Shown: positions 1 to 12,079 of the stretch, piece by piece
How positions within the stretch are numbered: the stretch's first letter is position 1
How the letters are laid out: every line of letters begins with the position of its first letter
Assembly: GCF_949987515.2 (NCBI RefSeq)
Contig: NC_082687.1
Span: 25,384,132-25,448,131 of the forward strand
Length of the DNA stretch: 64,000 nt
Direction of reading: 5' to 3'
Origin: Delphinus delphis
Taxonomy: Eukaryota > Chordata > Mammalia > Artiodactyla > Delphinidae
Program-made: the position numbers and the translations under genes
The notes under the pieces: generated by a model
The model's database searches: none
What the model was told of the DNA's origin: nothing
What the model saw: the letters and a program-made list of their open reading frames with translations, nothing else

Positions 1-2285
1 ACTCAGAGAATTACTCTCTCACACATTCACCTTAAGTCTGTGGAGGTGACAGTCTTCCACGCACTCTCCAAAAACATTACAATAAAAATAACAAAAATAA
101 AAATTAAAAAATAACATGGTGACATCAATAACTAGGTTGATGGAATAAGTGCCCCGTTTTGGAGTGTCCAGTGGAGTTAAAACTGGAAAAGGCTGCCTAA
201 ATGAAAATTACAGCTCCTTGACAAAGGGGGAAAAATAAGATTAGGTCACCCCTGATGGTCGATTTAACTGCTACATGATACTCCTTCGGCAATCTTGACT
301 TCTGAAATTTACTTTTTTCCCTGCTTTAATGCAGGTATGTGAAGCTTACCCTGAAGCAATTCCAGTTTGCATTGTGAGTTCAATATAGCAGTTTTCATTA
401 ACTGATACATACTTTCATTACTTTACAAATCACACATCTTTCTTCAAAGAGAGACATAAAGGGGAAAAATAGAAAAGGACGGGTCTCACTCCAGCACAAA
501 AGGTACTTGGTGAAAGAGGACTGTTCTCTTTGTGACTTGCAGTCATTTGGATAAAAGTTCACTCAGAGGTTGTTAATGATTTAAACTCCAAAACCTGCTA
601 CTATAATTGAAGTAAAAACCAGTCTGAAGAAGAGTTGTTTCATAAAACTCTCTTTGTAAGAGAAAACTTTGAACTTAGCCGCATACATTATATGTCATGA
701 GTCAGATGTAGCTAAAAAATTAAAAAGGTGCATTATTTAACTACATCTTCCCTTTTTAGCTTTTTCAGACCTCTGACTCATCATCTTATTATGTTAAATA
801 TTTTCTTAGAAATTTTAAAATAGACTTTTTCATCAAAGAAGGTGGAGGCACGGCAGAGATACAGAACATTAAAATGACACTCCGTATGCTTACACGGGTA
901 GCTAACGCCTCTTTGAGGTTCTGACTGAATTATCACACCTGGAGTGGTGTTCAAGACAGTCATGGGGGTTAAATCCCTACACACCCCCTTCAAAAATAAC
1001 AATAAGCTTTCGCATTGCACACTTTCATTGGAGAAGCTTAAAGAGTGTTATATCTCCCAAAAGATGTTTTTCATTGATAGTGAAGTCTCAGGGTGAAACC
1101 CTCTGTGCCACTCCCCGGAAGGATCTAGCTTCCCAGTGACAGGTAATGCTATCTGACGCAGGTTTTGAAACACCTGCTTGAATTCAATCTAAAACCAAAC
1201 AGAGAGCAGTCAAGTTTGAAATGGAGCATCACGCTTAAACCAACTCTTCCTTGAAAATTGGCTTAAGTAAACTGGTAGTTAAGTTTCCCCGAGTTCTAAT
1301 TTGAAATAGAACTACCTTCCAACTCAGATCAAACTCAACTGGTGGCATGATTTTGACTACTGTCAGTAGCATTGGACGTGAAATTAGTGTATGAATGATA
1401 AATCAGAGCCTACCATTCTAAACAGAGTCATTGCCCTGAGTGTGTAGCATCTTTAAACCTAACACAAGGTCAACAGAACGGCCACAACACTTCACCATCG
1501 CTCCCTCAGAGCCTTTAGCTGGGATATGGAGAACTATTACTCTGCACAGATACACCACTACCTTTTCCTGAACTGCTGACTCTTTCCAGTGCTTAGTACA
1601 CTATAATTGAAAACACACTTTAAGGATTTCTTCAAAGTAGAGTACATTTCCTGAAACCTTTTAAAGGCACGCAGGCAAATGCTGTCGACGTTTAATTATA
1701 CAGGTGTTCTATCAACAGCCAAAAGCATTTTTAATTGAATTTGTTCATACCTCTACGTCTTTCCAAAAATTATTTGAAGTAGTACACAACAAGAGAAAAT
1801 GGAAATAAGGACAGAACAACTTCTGTTTCAATCTCAGCTTGGTATCTCTCTCTGCTACAAAGCACTCTTCGAGGGCACTGGCATCTCACCCTTGATGCCT
1901 AGAAGTTTAGGGAACACAAGCTAATTTTAATGCTAGACTAACCTAAAATATTAGGAAGATAAATAGCTGGAGGTTGCTACAATGGATTTCAAAATCGAGT
2001 GGATAAATGATTTGGGGAATGCGTGCCATTTGGATGCACGTACCCATGAACTTGGATTACTGTTGACCGTAGTCATTATTGTGGAATATTCTATTTGATT
2101 CACCCCCATGGCCCAAGCTTTTGAAAGCATATTTTATCTTAATAATTATAGTACTCTCTCCACCTCCATCTCCGTCACCTCTCAAATGTAAGATTAAGAT
2201 AGATTTTCTCAAAATTATATATTCTAAGACGATGTGTCATAAACCCTCACTCTCACAGGATTAATTCTATCCTTTCCCAAGTACC
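1..2285. other. Repeat-poor unique sequence, no gene seen
   Basis: About 2.3 kb of AT-rich sequence in which I recognise no SINE, LINE, LTR or DNA-transposon consensus. Open frames are under 80 codons and have no familiar motif. This could be intergenic or intronic unique DNA, or part of a long untranslated region; nothing here decides which. Confidence 0.5.
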
Positions 2286-2289
2286 ACTA

Positions 2290-3652
2290 AGGGTGGTAGA
2301 CAGGGGAGCCCCGCCCCCCCCTAGAATCGTGTGGGCTCTAGAGGGGTCCTTGAGGTCAAAGTCTTTTCAAAATATTATTTGCTCTTTTATCTGTGTTGAC
2401 ACTGCACTGATGATTAAAAGCAATGGGAATAAAATGATGGCAACTTAGCAGCTCAGATCAAGGCAATGACACCAAAAAAAAAGTATTAGTAGTCATTCTC
2501 ATCTTCGCTTAAAGAAAGAAAGATTCATTTAAGGATATCCTTGATGGAGCAGTAAAAATTATTAATTTTATTAAATCTCTACCCTTGAGTGCAAGACTTT
2601 TAAATATTCTTCGTGACAAAATGTTAGGTACATAGAAAGTACTTCTGCTGCATACTGAAGTACTTCGTTATCTTAAGGAAAATCTCTCGTGAGATGGTTT
2701 GATATAGCTGCTTTTTCCATGGAATATTATTTTTACTTGAAAGAAAGACTGACACGCAAACTATGATTATTCAGACTTGGGTATTTCTCCAAAAATGAAT
2801 GAAGTGAGCCTGGAACTTCCAAGAAAACAATTGGTGGTATTTTTTGGCAATGATAATATTTGTAGTTAGAAGTGAAAATTAGAATTTTAGATAACTTGTA
2901 TCCATCACTTGTGACTTTAACAGCGTCCTGATACTTACATATGTTTCTGATGAGATTCATAGTGATATTAATGAATGTGACTTTTTGATATTGTGCTGAT
3001 GTTTTGGAGCTCAATATTTTCCAAATGACCAATACATGATGTTACAAAATCATGCTGTAGTAAACATCTACTTAAAGTACAAGATAAACCAGTGGATTTT
3101 AATGTAAGAGTGTAAAAAGTCATTGACGTGGTTTCAAATTCCACACTGTCAGTAACTTTTAAGAAATTAGCACTCACCAAGTTTTGGTGGTATGTCAGAG
3201 AAAGATATCTACAATTATCTGAAAAGGCTACTAAATGTTCCTCCCTTCTTCCAGCTACATATCTGTGTGAGGCTTGATTTTCTTTCTGTATGTCTTTAAC
3301 CAAAGCAACATATCACAACAGATGGAAAGCAGAAGCAGGTATGAGAATCCAGCTTGTCTTCTAGTAAGCCAGACATCGTAGAGGTTTGCAGAAATGTAAC
3401 CCAATGCCACTCTTTTCACTAAAGTTTTTGTTTTGAAAAATATAATTATTTTTCATAAAAATGTGTTAACTTGTATTCATTATTGTTATTTATATAGGAA
3501 TTAATAAATAAATATTTTAGAAATTCCACAGTTGTAAGGTGTAATGCAGTAAACATCAAGTCGTAACCCACATAAACAAAAGTTCTTTGGGGACTTCAAT
3601 AATTTTAAGAGTATAAGGAGTCCTGATTCCAAAAAGCTTGAGAACCACACTG
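2290..3652 (+). mobile_element. hAT-Charlie-like DNA transposon fossil with broken transposase
   Basis: The sequence follows the C-terminal half of a hAT-Charlie transposase of the kind co-opted in genes such as GTF2IRD2. In-frame islands survive, for example AQYFPNDQYMMLQNHA at about 3009-3056 and AEAGMRIQL at 3329-3355, but frameshifts and stops separate them. The 3' terminus reads aagcttgagaaccacactg and ends at 3652, matching the Charlie-type inverted terminus (cagtggttctcaaac in reverse). No matching 5' terminus was found; the 5' limit is set where similarity fades near the gtccttgaggtcaaa stretch. It cannot encode a working enzyme. The subfamily (Charlie8-like) is uncertain. Confidence 0.7.
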
Positions 3653-3837
3653 CCCTAGAAATAAAGAGAAAAAAGAACTTCTATGGGTGTTTTACTAGTC
3701 TCGAAATCCAATTGTAAATATTGGTACACTTCTCAAAAAATGAAGCCCACTTATCTCCAGGAACGGAGAGCTGGTTTTGTGTGTCCCAAGATTGGCTTCT
3801 CTGATGAGATTCCTTATGAGATGCAGAGAGGATGTAT
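3653..3837. other. Unique sequence
   Basis: Short gap between the hAT fossil and the next repeat. Nothing recognised. Confidence 0.4.
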
Positions 3838-4335
3838 TATTCAGGGTTCTTCAGAGAAATAAATATTATTCATTCATTTATTTACTTATTTACTATAAGG
3901 ATTGGCTCATCAGGGTATAGAGGCCAAGAAGTCCCATGACCTGCCAACTGTCAGACAGAGAACCAGGAAAGCCAAGAGTGTAGTTCAGTCCAAGTCAAAA
4001 GGCCTGAGAACTGGGGGCGGCTAATGGTGTAAGTCCTGGTCTGAGTCCAAAAGCCCCAAAACCAGGAGCTCCAGTGTCCAAGGTCAGGAGAAGAGGAGAG
4101 TTCAAGGAGAGAGAGTGAATTTGCCCTTCCTCCACCTTTTCTATTCGGGCCCACTGTGGATTAGACAATGCCCACCTTCACTGGCGAGAACAATCTTCTC
4201 TACTCAGCCCACAGATTCAGATGCTCATCTCTTCTGGAAACACCCTTACAAACACACCCAGAAATAATACCAGCTATCTGGGCATCCCTTAGCCCAGTCA
4301 TATTGACGCATAAAATGAACTGTCACAGAGGGCAA
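3838..4335. repeat. Ancient interspersed repeat (copy 1 of 2 in window)
   Basis: Starts tattattcagggttcttcag and ends near cgcataaaatgaactgtcac. The same family recurs at 57768-58500 with the same order of blocks (ttggctcat, aagtccca, cctttt-ctattc, tctggaaaca, gggcatcccttagccc). This is a widespread old mammalian repeat; I recognise the consensus but cannot name it with certainty. Orientation is the same for both copies. Confidence 0.6.
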
Positions 4336-5900
4336 GTAGGATATTCACCAAGTGCTCTTGGTACAGGCTGTCCAGCCACGTGGAGAGGCTAGTTCCTCTG
4401 ACCAGAGGGCCCAACCCTCTTCTGACCTCAGACCCCTTAGAACAATAAGACAAGCTCTCTCTCTTTCCCGGGGCCTGAGCTATTAGCCTCGAGAGTTAAA
4501 ACAGGGACGCTCTTAACTCCCAAAGCCCTCCACGTCTGACATTTTAAATAATGAGTGCCTGTCCCAAGGCAGAGATATGGGTCTGCCATCTCTCCCGGCC
4601 TGGACCTCATGTGTTGTAAATCAGTATCTGGTGACGATGACCAGCCATCATGTACGGAGGGGGGGAGGCTTTTGCAGTCATCTGTACATGTGTTCTTAGG
4701 AGGCCAGGGCCTGGCTGGGATCTGCAAGTTTTTTCACAACTTGGATTAACCATGATTTCAAAAGTTGCGGATGGACAAGCTTGTGACCTGACAGAGAACC
4801 TGGCAGAGGTAACGTTTCTGGGCATTTTGGAGGTCTTCCATCCAAACCCTTGTGCTTGGGATCTTTCCCTTAAATTTCTCCCCCATAGCTCTTCGTCTCG
4901 ACACCATCTCGGAGTACAGGTGGTATTTAGATTGGGTAAGTTCCTGATCTCCAATCTCTACGATCTATGTTTCCCTCACCTTCCTGTCAGCTGAAATGAT
5001 TGGCTCACTCAGTCCCTCCTTATTTATTCCAAACTTGAACCCCAACTGAGTCTTAAGCTCCTGTCTCCCAAGCCTCATTTGCTGGTATTCTTAACATCTC
5101 TATCAGTGTAGCTTCCCCGGGCCTTGTTTTTTTATCTACATGGATGAAAAACTCCCCTAAGCGGCAGCTCCCACTTTCATGCATTTTTCCAACTGATTTT
5201 GTCTGGTCTCTTAATGTACTTCTTTGCTGCCTGACTCAGTCACCCTCTGACCTGCCTCAAATCATACTGCTCTCTTCTTGCAAGACCCCTCATGCCTTGT
5301 GGCTTCTCTCACGGCCCCTCTCTGGCTCTGATTCAGTGTCTCTACAATGTCTGTCTTTCCCTTTCTTGATTCTGCTCCCCATCTTCTTCTCCCACTATGG
5401 GACACCCACCCAGGGCATCTTGGTAAGGTTGTTTATCCAACTCACAGGTCAAGCAACTCCCTCTTTAGATTATAGTGCTGTGTGGCTACAAGAATTACCA
5501 AAACCAGAATGATAACAACACACCCCGATTCATGACTACCGGTGATCAGCAAATAAAATAGGAACAGAAACCTATCAAAAAGCTTTCTGTGGATTTCCCT
5601 ATACTCTTTCCTCCATGATTCTATCTCTGTGGTCTGTAGTCACACCAATCTGCCTCCATCCATTTTTTTCCCCAGATTTTATGTAGTTAGATATCTCATG
5701 AGAGGAAAGACCAAGTTACCCTGAGCTCCAACTGTGTCTTCATGGTTATTGAGCAGTTGGCTATGCCTTTTCATTGGATTACAAGTCCTTTTATATAAAA
5801 CAGCAAATGATAATGCCATGGGAATTAGCTATTGGATGCTCCCCCTCTTACATCACTTAATCTTGTACTTTAATATTTTTAATAAAGAGGGAAAAATAAA
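4336..5900. other. No gene or repeat recognised
   Basis: Moderately GC-rich at first (4340-5000), then pyrimidine-rich. Open frames of 96-122 codons occur on both strands (for example 5144-5512 plus and 4607-4954 minus), overlap in conflicting frames, and lack known domains, so they are taken as chance. An old degraded repeat may be present. Confidence 0.4.
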
Positions 5901-5904
5901 GCTT

Positions 5905-6010
5905 CAAATTAGAATCACAGAACTTTATGGTCAGAAGGTACCTTGCAGATCACTTAGTTTAGTCCTGGTATTTCACAGACGAAGAACTAGAGGGACTGAA
6001 ACGTTGGGTG
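5905..6010 (-). repeat. MIR-like SINE fragment
   Basis: The order of words aatcacagaac-tttatggtcag-aaggtaccttgcagatcac-tttcacagacgaagaact resembles a diverged MIR-superfamily SINE in reverse orientation. Heavily mutated. Confidence 0.4.
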
Positions 6011-7505
6011 ATTCTTCTAGCTGAGTTCTCACTAGTGACTGCTATTCCAGAAAGTTAGAGCTCAAACATAGGATAATGTGAAGGTATATTTGTGCATTCT
6101 ATTGGATTTAAGTAAACCTACCAGAACTTAGAAACATTTGATTTAGCAACATACAAAATGAGAGAACTGAGTGCCTTTAAATATTGGACCTGGAAAACTC
6201 AGCGTAGGTTTGATATTATTTTACTAGCTTCTGGAAGGTTCTTTTAAATATGAATAAAGGGTAGTTATGGGGACTACAAGAAACTTTTTTAAATTACAAA
6301 GAAAAATTCACAAATTGTAGAGATAGACTCCATTGAGAATATACTGTTGATAAAAAATTGGAAATCTTCAAAATAAAAGCAGAGCATAAGAAGTATTACA
6401 CTTCTAAGCAGAAACATTGCAGACATTTCAAAATCAAATGTTTATACCTTCATGAAAAGAGTGCTTATGAAGCCCAACTTCAGATCCCATTCCAGTGTTA
6501 GCCCGTGGTACACTTGGCCTTGGCTAATTGTCTTACAGAAGTCTTTCAGTGAGGGTCACAGGTATCTTGGAAGGAGGTCAGTGTACCAGTGCAAATCTAT
6601 TACCCTAAAAGCAGAAACCATGAGTCACCAACCCAGCACCCTAACGGCAGGTCAAAGGGTCGCTTTCACATTGGAAGAACAGGTTCTCTTACAGCAGCAG
6701 CTTCTGAAACCTCATCCTCCCTCCACATTGCATTCAAGGACAATGGGGAAAGTGGAACTTCAGGACCAGAAAAATACCTACTAATTGCTCAAAACAACAG
6801 GAAGAAACAGAAAGCCTAAACCACAATACACACACTTGTCCTGACATCTGAAGCTCAACTGGTTCAGCAAGTGTCCTCTCAGTAAACAGACTCTGGTGAA
6901 TGGATTAACAAGTTCGTGTGGAGTTACACTCTGACGGAGGAGCTGCACTGGGACATTGTATTGTGGGAAAGCCAGGGACTCAGGGAACTGGCTGCCATAC
7001 AGCTCCTGGCAAAGATGTCCTGAAAAACAGACTACAGGCATCGCAGGAATTACTGAATTTCCAAAGGTCATGCCTCTAGAAATTTGCACCCCAGGAGGTG
7101 CAAGCTCTGTTTGTGCCAGGTTGTTTGAGAGAAAGGTTAGGTTGTTGATGGCTTTTTTTTTTTTTTAACAGATTCCAACTCCTTGGAGAATTTGCTTCTT
7201 TGTAGGGTGTCCATGAGAAGATTTGTTGTGCATTTTGCATAATGTAAATGTTCTGTCCAGCAGTATTTCTGTCTGAGATCAACACAGTGACATATGGCGA
7301 GGTCTTTGACTCACTTCTTTTTTCACTTAATGGCTGGGGAAACTGAGGCACACCCAGTTAAGACCCTGCTCAAGGCCCCTTTCACCTGGGGCTATGGACA
7401 TTATAATTCGATGACTAGTGTTCTCCTTCAGCCCCAGTTATCTCCCTCCAACAATCCAGCAGAAACCCGAGGAACAGATGGGCTAGGCGTCATGCCCTAG
7501 AAGCC
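6011..7505. other. No gene or repeat recognised
   Basis: Mixed-composition sequence with a T-run near 7150-7166. Open frames up to 110 codons (6452-6784 plus, 6781-7089 minus) overlap each other on opposite strands and show no domain. The stretch ggggaaactgaggca at about 7337 may be a MIR scrap. Confidence 0.4.
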
Positions 7506-7521
7506 AAGAGACTCCGGCTTT

Positions 7522-7711
7522 TTTTTTTTTTTAATTGAAGTATAGTTGATTTACGATGTTGTGTTAATTTCTGCTGTACAGCAAAGTGACTCAGTTATAC
7601 ATATATATACATTATTCTTTATATTCTTTTCCATTATGGTTTATCCTAGGATATTGAATATAGTTCCCTGTGCTCTACAGGAGCACCTTGTTGTCCATCC
7701 ATTCTATATGT
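7522..7711 (-). mobile_element. 5'-truncated L1 3' end
   Basis: In reverse orientation this is the cetartiodactyl L1 3' end (T-run, then ttgaagtatagttgattta, ctgctgtacagcaaagtgac, gttccctgtgctctacag). It is flanked by a direct repeat of about 17 bp, aagagactccggctttt before and aagagactctggctttt after (one mismatch), so the 190-bp insertion is complete and fairly recent. Confidence 0.85.
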
Positions 7712-7729
7712 AAGAGACTCTGGCTTTTT

Positions 7730-8415
7730 GTCTAGGAGAGAAGGGGTAAAACAGATGCCCTGGTACTCTCTCCAGGAAATGTTGCTTCCGGTTTCCTGAA
7801 AGACAAGTATGAGCTCCCACGTAGACATCCATTGTTACATTATTAAAGAGAGCAAAGTCATCTCTGCAAGTAACCAGAATGGAGACAAGCAGTGCCTTCA
7901 CTGTGCCTTGTTGAGGTCGCACTGCGCTGGCTCTTCCACCTTTGCCTCCTCCATTCTCCTCCCTCCCTGCCCTATTCTGAGCCCTAGGAACTGACCTCTA
8001 GTGACTGCATCAGCCAAGCTCTCTGGCTGGCTTGATGTACAGCTGGGCCAACCAACAGGAGGTACTTGTGGGAGGGAAAAGAGTAGGAGGGCAGAGGGGT
8101 AGGGATATTTCTTCGTTCCCCCTCCCTGCTTTGATGCTTTGTCTCTGGCTGTGACTCTGTCCCTCCATGAATACAGCTTCTGAGCATAGCTCAGACATCA
8201 CCGGACTTGGGATACACTATTTCCTCCCCTTGTTTTTTCAGCCTTAGATGTGGTAATGGCTTTCCATCATTGCCAGTCTCCGGATGCCTCATCAGCCCTC
8301 ATTTATTCCCATGACCTCACCCACACCCCAATAAGTAGTCCCTTGGTTAAGGGCTCTTCATTTGAATCATCTGAGGTGAATTTTGCTCACGGCCCAAACG
8401 TAGACTGATCCAAGC
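7730..8415 (+). repeat. Ancient mammalian repeat, LTR-like
   Basis: Ordered words match a common old repeat: ccaagctctctggctgg, gccaaccaacaggagg, gggatatttcttc, ttgtctctggctgtgac, gtggtaatggctt, cctgacctcaccc-type block, aataagtagtcc, agactgatc. It looks like a diverged LTR or MER element; I cannot give the family. Confidence 0.4.
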
Positions 8416-8424
8416 TCCTTTCAT

Positions 8425-8540
8425 TCATTCGCCAAATATTTAATGAGCGCTTCTCTGTGCCAGACACTGAACAAGCCACTGGGAATGCCATAGTGAGCAA
8501 AAAGAGATATTATCCTTGACAGTGTAGAGTTTGCAGAACT
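8425..8540 (-). repeat. L2 fragment
   Basis: Reads cattcattcgccaaatatttaatgagcgcttctctgtgccagacactg in pieces, the reverse of the L2 3' end (tgcctggcacatag...ttgttgaatgaa), followed by the conserved gtgagcaaaa block. Confidence 0.65.
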
Positions 8541-8717
8541 CCAGGGCTTATTTTAGTTAACACTTCTTTGTTATTTCCCATGAAACTAGGAGGAGTTTTT
8601 TTTTTCTTTAAAGTACAGAAATTCTCCAGGCCAGCCAAGAACTCTGAGAACAGGGAACAAAGCTATGTGAGAGGTAATAATAAGCCTTGACCCAATATTA
8701 GACACATAATTAGTAAA

Positions 8718-9117
8718 TGCTATGGACTGAATTTTGTCTGCCTGAAGTTCCTATGTTGAAGCCCTAACACACAATGTGATGATATTGGGAGATGGTGCCT
8801 TTAGGAGGTAATTAGGTTTATATAAGTTCAGGAGGGTGGGGTACTCATGATGGGATTAGTGCCCTTATAAGTAGAGACACCAAAAAGCTCTCATTTTCTC
8901 TCTCTGTCTCTCTCTCTCTCCTTCTTAGGAAAGGCCATGTGAGGACACAACAAGATGACAGACTTCTGCAAGCCAGGAAGAGAGTCCTCACCAGAACCTG
9001 AGCATGCTGGCATCCTCATCTCAGACTTCCCAGCCTCAAGAACTGTGAGAAAATAAACTGTTATTGAAGTCACCCGGTGTATGGTATGTTGTTATGGCCA
9101 TCTCAGCTGACTAATAT
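8718..9117 (+). mobile_element. MaLR solo LTR (MLT1/MST group)
   Basis: Begins tgctatggactgaattttg and ends ctgactaatata, with the internal words gatattgggagatggtgcc, gatgggattagtgcccttat, catgtgaggacaca and cagcctcaagaactgtgag. These are the landmarks of an MLT1-type LTR of the ERVL-MaLR retrotransposons. Possible short target repeat agtaaa before and agtaga after. No internal retroviral sequence lies next to it, so it is a solo LTR. Confidence 0.75.
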
Positions 9118-9126
9118 AGTAGATGG

Positions 9127-9150
9127 AAAAAAAAAAAAAAAAAAAAAAAG
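9127..9150 (+). repeat. Poly(A) tract
   Basis: Uninterrupted A run of about 23 bp followed by gaaagaaag. No SINE or L1 body precedes it; only the MaLR LTR end does. Confidence 0.8.
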
Positions 9151-9416
9151 AAAGAAAGCAGAATCAGTTGCCCAAAGAAAAGTCTTTTGCCCTCACGCTC
9201 TAGGACCATCTCAGTTCCACTCTCTGAATAAATTTGGGGTGACCTAAACAAAACTGCCAAGTGGGTGATGTTTTTCTCCAGGACCCATTCCTTACATCTT
9301 CTGTCTTTTCTCCCACCCCCACTTCCACATATTTGGTGCCCATTTACCCTCTCAGCAGTGCTGCTCCCTTTAGCACCCAGGAGTACCGATTGCACTGCCC
9401 ACCAAACCTACCCTCT

Positions 9417-9541
9417 ACTTTTTTTGTTTTTTTGGCCACCCAATGAGCATTCCAGATCTTAGATCCCTGACCAGGGATTGAACCCGTGCCCCCTGCAGTG
9501 GAAGCACAGAGTCCTAACCACTGGACTGCCAGAGAAGTCCC
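9417..9541 (-). mobile_element. Short CHR-type SINE (class B)
   Basis: Reverse orientation: T-rich tail, ggccaccc, ccctgaccagggattgaacccg (split B box), taaccactggactgcc, agaagtccc. Target repeat aaacctaccctct (9404-9416) and aaacctaccctcc (from 9543). tRNA-derived; transcribed, if at all, by RNA polymerase III on the minus strand. Confidence 0.85.
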
Positions 9542-9559
9542 AAAACCTACCCTCCCCTG

Positions 9560-11035
9560 ACAGGTGGAGCCCATAGTCTTTTCTCATTCAAAATATACCT
9601 GCTCCTTTTTTCCCCCACCTCCCAAGGTGTCTTCATGTTTTTATTCCCCCCAAAATGATAGCCAATGGAATAATGAGAGCTGTTCATTTTTTTCTTTTTT
9701 ACTGTCTGCATGATTAAAATATATTGTCATAATTAAAGATTTTTTTGAATTTAAAATTTAAAAATTTTGAACAGTTAAGTATATTAGCTACTCTATGCCA
9801 GTGTCTTCAGCAGTACAAATAGCTTTTACTTGTGTTTTTTCCAATAGGGATACACATAAAGTAGTCTGAAAGTACAAGATAGCACAGAATAAACATGTCT
9901 GTTTTTCTGGAATGCTCCTTTCACTCAAATATTTGTTGGCGGAGAGTTATGTAATTTAACTTTTAAATAATTTAAAGCATACTTTTATTAAGATATATTT
10001 GGATATACCAGGTGCCTTGGTTTTTCTCCTGGAAAGTGGGGGTAATGACAGCATTGTCCTTACCCTAGGACATTGGGATTTAAATGAATCCAGTGTGTGA
10101 AGCCCTAAGCACAGTAACTGTTCCTGATGGCACAGACTATGCTATGAGGTCCAAACTCTAAGTGCATTTTAAGTGAAAATGCGAGGTCTCAAAGAAATGT
10201 TTCCCGGAAACCTCTTCAGGCTCTATCCCTAGATTCCCGGAGGATGAGTTTTCGTTTTCTTTGGCTACTAGAGGAAAAGTTTGAATATATTACCTCTGCT
10301 TTCTAGACTTCCCATGCTTTATCCCAGAGCAGCAACTTTAATAGCAGGAATTTTAGGCATTGTGGCATTCATTCAGTTATAAATTTCACTTATAAAACAT
10401 TTATTGAGGAAAAAAAAATTTATTGAGGTTTTCAATAAAAGATTTGATTTGTTTTAAACCAACCTATTCTCCCTCTTCCACCCCCATCGTTGTGCCCGAA
10501 ACAAAATAAATGACCCAGTATTATTTGGCATTCATCTGACATAAATCATAACCCACATTGGATTACTTACAAGTCTATGTTATAGTCCTATGGAAAAAGT
10601 ATATTTCTGAATGAGGACTACCCTTTCCCTTTTAACACTTCTCTTTGTCTAAAACAGGTAGGCAAACAAAATCTAAAAATATAATATCAAAAATAAAATT
10701 TATTTTATAAACCTGGACTTTCTCTGAATTCAGAGAAGGAATGTTATACCAGAAAACCTTCCCAAACCCAAACAAAACAAAGCCCACATATACAAAGTTT
10801 GATAATGTTTAACCAAGTCTTAGGTTGGAATCTTATTCTTGAAAGAACTAAGGGCACAAGACAAGTCCAGTTGTCTCCATGTGCTTTGAATGAATGAATG
10901 CTTTTAATTATACACTATTTCAAGTACCTGTGTCACTCTATTAGTTACAAAGCATTCAACTCGCCACAAAACATATGCAATAATTAATAATAATGACATT
11001 GAATGCAGAGTAATGGCTAATATCATCCTAGGCCA
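9560..11035. other. AT-rich sequence, no gene; faint MIR remnant
   Basis: No coding frame. At 10035-10115 the words gtgggggtaatgacagc and ggatttaaatgaatccagtg resemble the 3' part of a plus-strand MIR. The rest is AT-rich and unrecognised. Confidence 0.4.
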
Positions 11036-11100
11036 CCTATGCTTTGGGTATACAGTATGATAAAGGAACCATGGTCCCTGCTGTCATGAAACAAATATAA
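11036..11100 (-). repeat. L2 scrap
   Basis: The series gggtatacagtatgataaa-ggaaccatggtccctgctgtcatg matches the reverse L2 3' block (ggatacagcagtgaac...tccctgccctcatgg). Short and diverged. Confidence 0.4.
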
Positions 11101-11190
11101 TGACAAGTTACTGTCCTTTTAATAAATAAGCTCTAATGGTAACACCTTAGGTTTTAATCCAGTTACTTTTGTTTAAAAATCAACAAAACA

Positions 11191-11380
11191 GGGCTTCCCT
11201 GGTGGCGCAGTGGTTGAGAGTCCGCCTGCCGATGCAGGGGACATGGGTTCGTGCCCCGGTCCGGGAAGATCCCACATGCCGCGGAGCGGCTGGGCCCGTG
11301 AGCCATGGCCGCTGAGCCTGCGCATCCAGAGCCTGTGCTCCGCAACGGGAGAGGCCACAACAGTGAGAGGCCCGCGTACC

Positions 11381-11412
<32 letters not shown>
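11191..11412 (+). mobile_element. Long CHR-type SINE (class A)
   Basis: Complete copy: head gggcttccctggtggcgcag, A box region ggtggcgcagtggttgagag, B box ggttcgtgccc, GC-rich body ccgcggagcggctgggcccg, end gaggcccgcgtaccgc and a tail of about 28 A. Target repeat aaatcaacaaaa on both sides. Its long pure A tail indicates a recent insertion. Confidence 0.95.
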
Positions 11413-11415
<3 letters not shown>

Positions 11416-11419
11416 ACAA

Positions 11420-12075
11420 AAGAAAATAATTGAATGTATGAACCTCAGGAAAAATGATAAATGTGATAAAATCTCTTATTTCAGATGCTTTGGTCAAAGA
11501 GCTTGTATCTTATTGAAAGTTCTTTAAGTACATAAATCACCTAAATTCACAGTCCATTTATAATTGAGAGGTTGTCTAAACGAACAGCAGGGTCTGGGGG
11601 TGGGGAGTGGGTTGCACACAGTTGAACAGAGCAGTGAGGCCACCTCCTGTTTCTCCACTCCAGGGACTGTGGACCCTCTCTCACATGTCTTCACATCTTT
11701 TAAGAGAAGCAGGAAATCTAAATTTTGTTGTGAAATCTCTAAGCAGGGGGACATAGATACCAAACAAATTACATCGTAGGTCAAATCTGTGAATCACCAG
11801 TTTTCAATCTCCCCTTTATACATACATAACTCTCAATAAATCATTGCAGCTCATACATTGTTCTTATCTTATGTACATCAGACCAAAAAATAAATAAGGC
11901 CCTCAAATACCATGGTGGATCACAGATTTATACACTCTCCACATGGGGAGTGGGTTAGCACTCACCTAGCCTAACTTCTGATTTGATCATCCCAAACAAT
12001 GAGGAAGACTCTATCTAACTGGACAAAACTTACTGTGAGATAGTTCTTTTGTAGAGTCAGTCAATATCTAGCATT
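11420..12075. other. No gene or repeat recognised
   Basis: Unique-looking sequence. Overlapping opposite-strand frames at 11524-11784 have no recognisable product. Confidence 0.4.
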
Positions 12076-12079
12076 TCGC

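Noticed and set aside
3968..4030. Possible coding exon in the old repeat
   Set aside because: The sequence aligns by eye with the second copy of the same repeat near 58100, so similarity reflects a mobile element.
5144..5512. 122-codon frame with Leu/Ser/Pro-rich product
   Set aside because: Pyrimidine-rich composition explains it; no motif or conserved context.
11191..11290. tRNA-like A and B boxes that could suggest a tRNA gene
   Set aside because: They belong to the tRNA-derived head of a CHR-type SINE; no complete cloverleaf, and the same head recurs in all copies.
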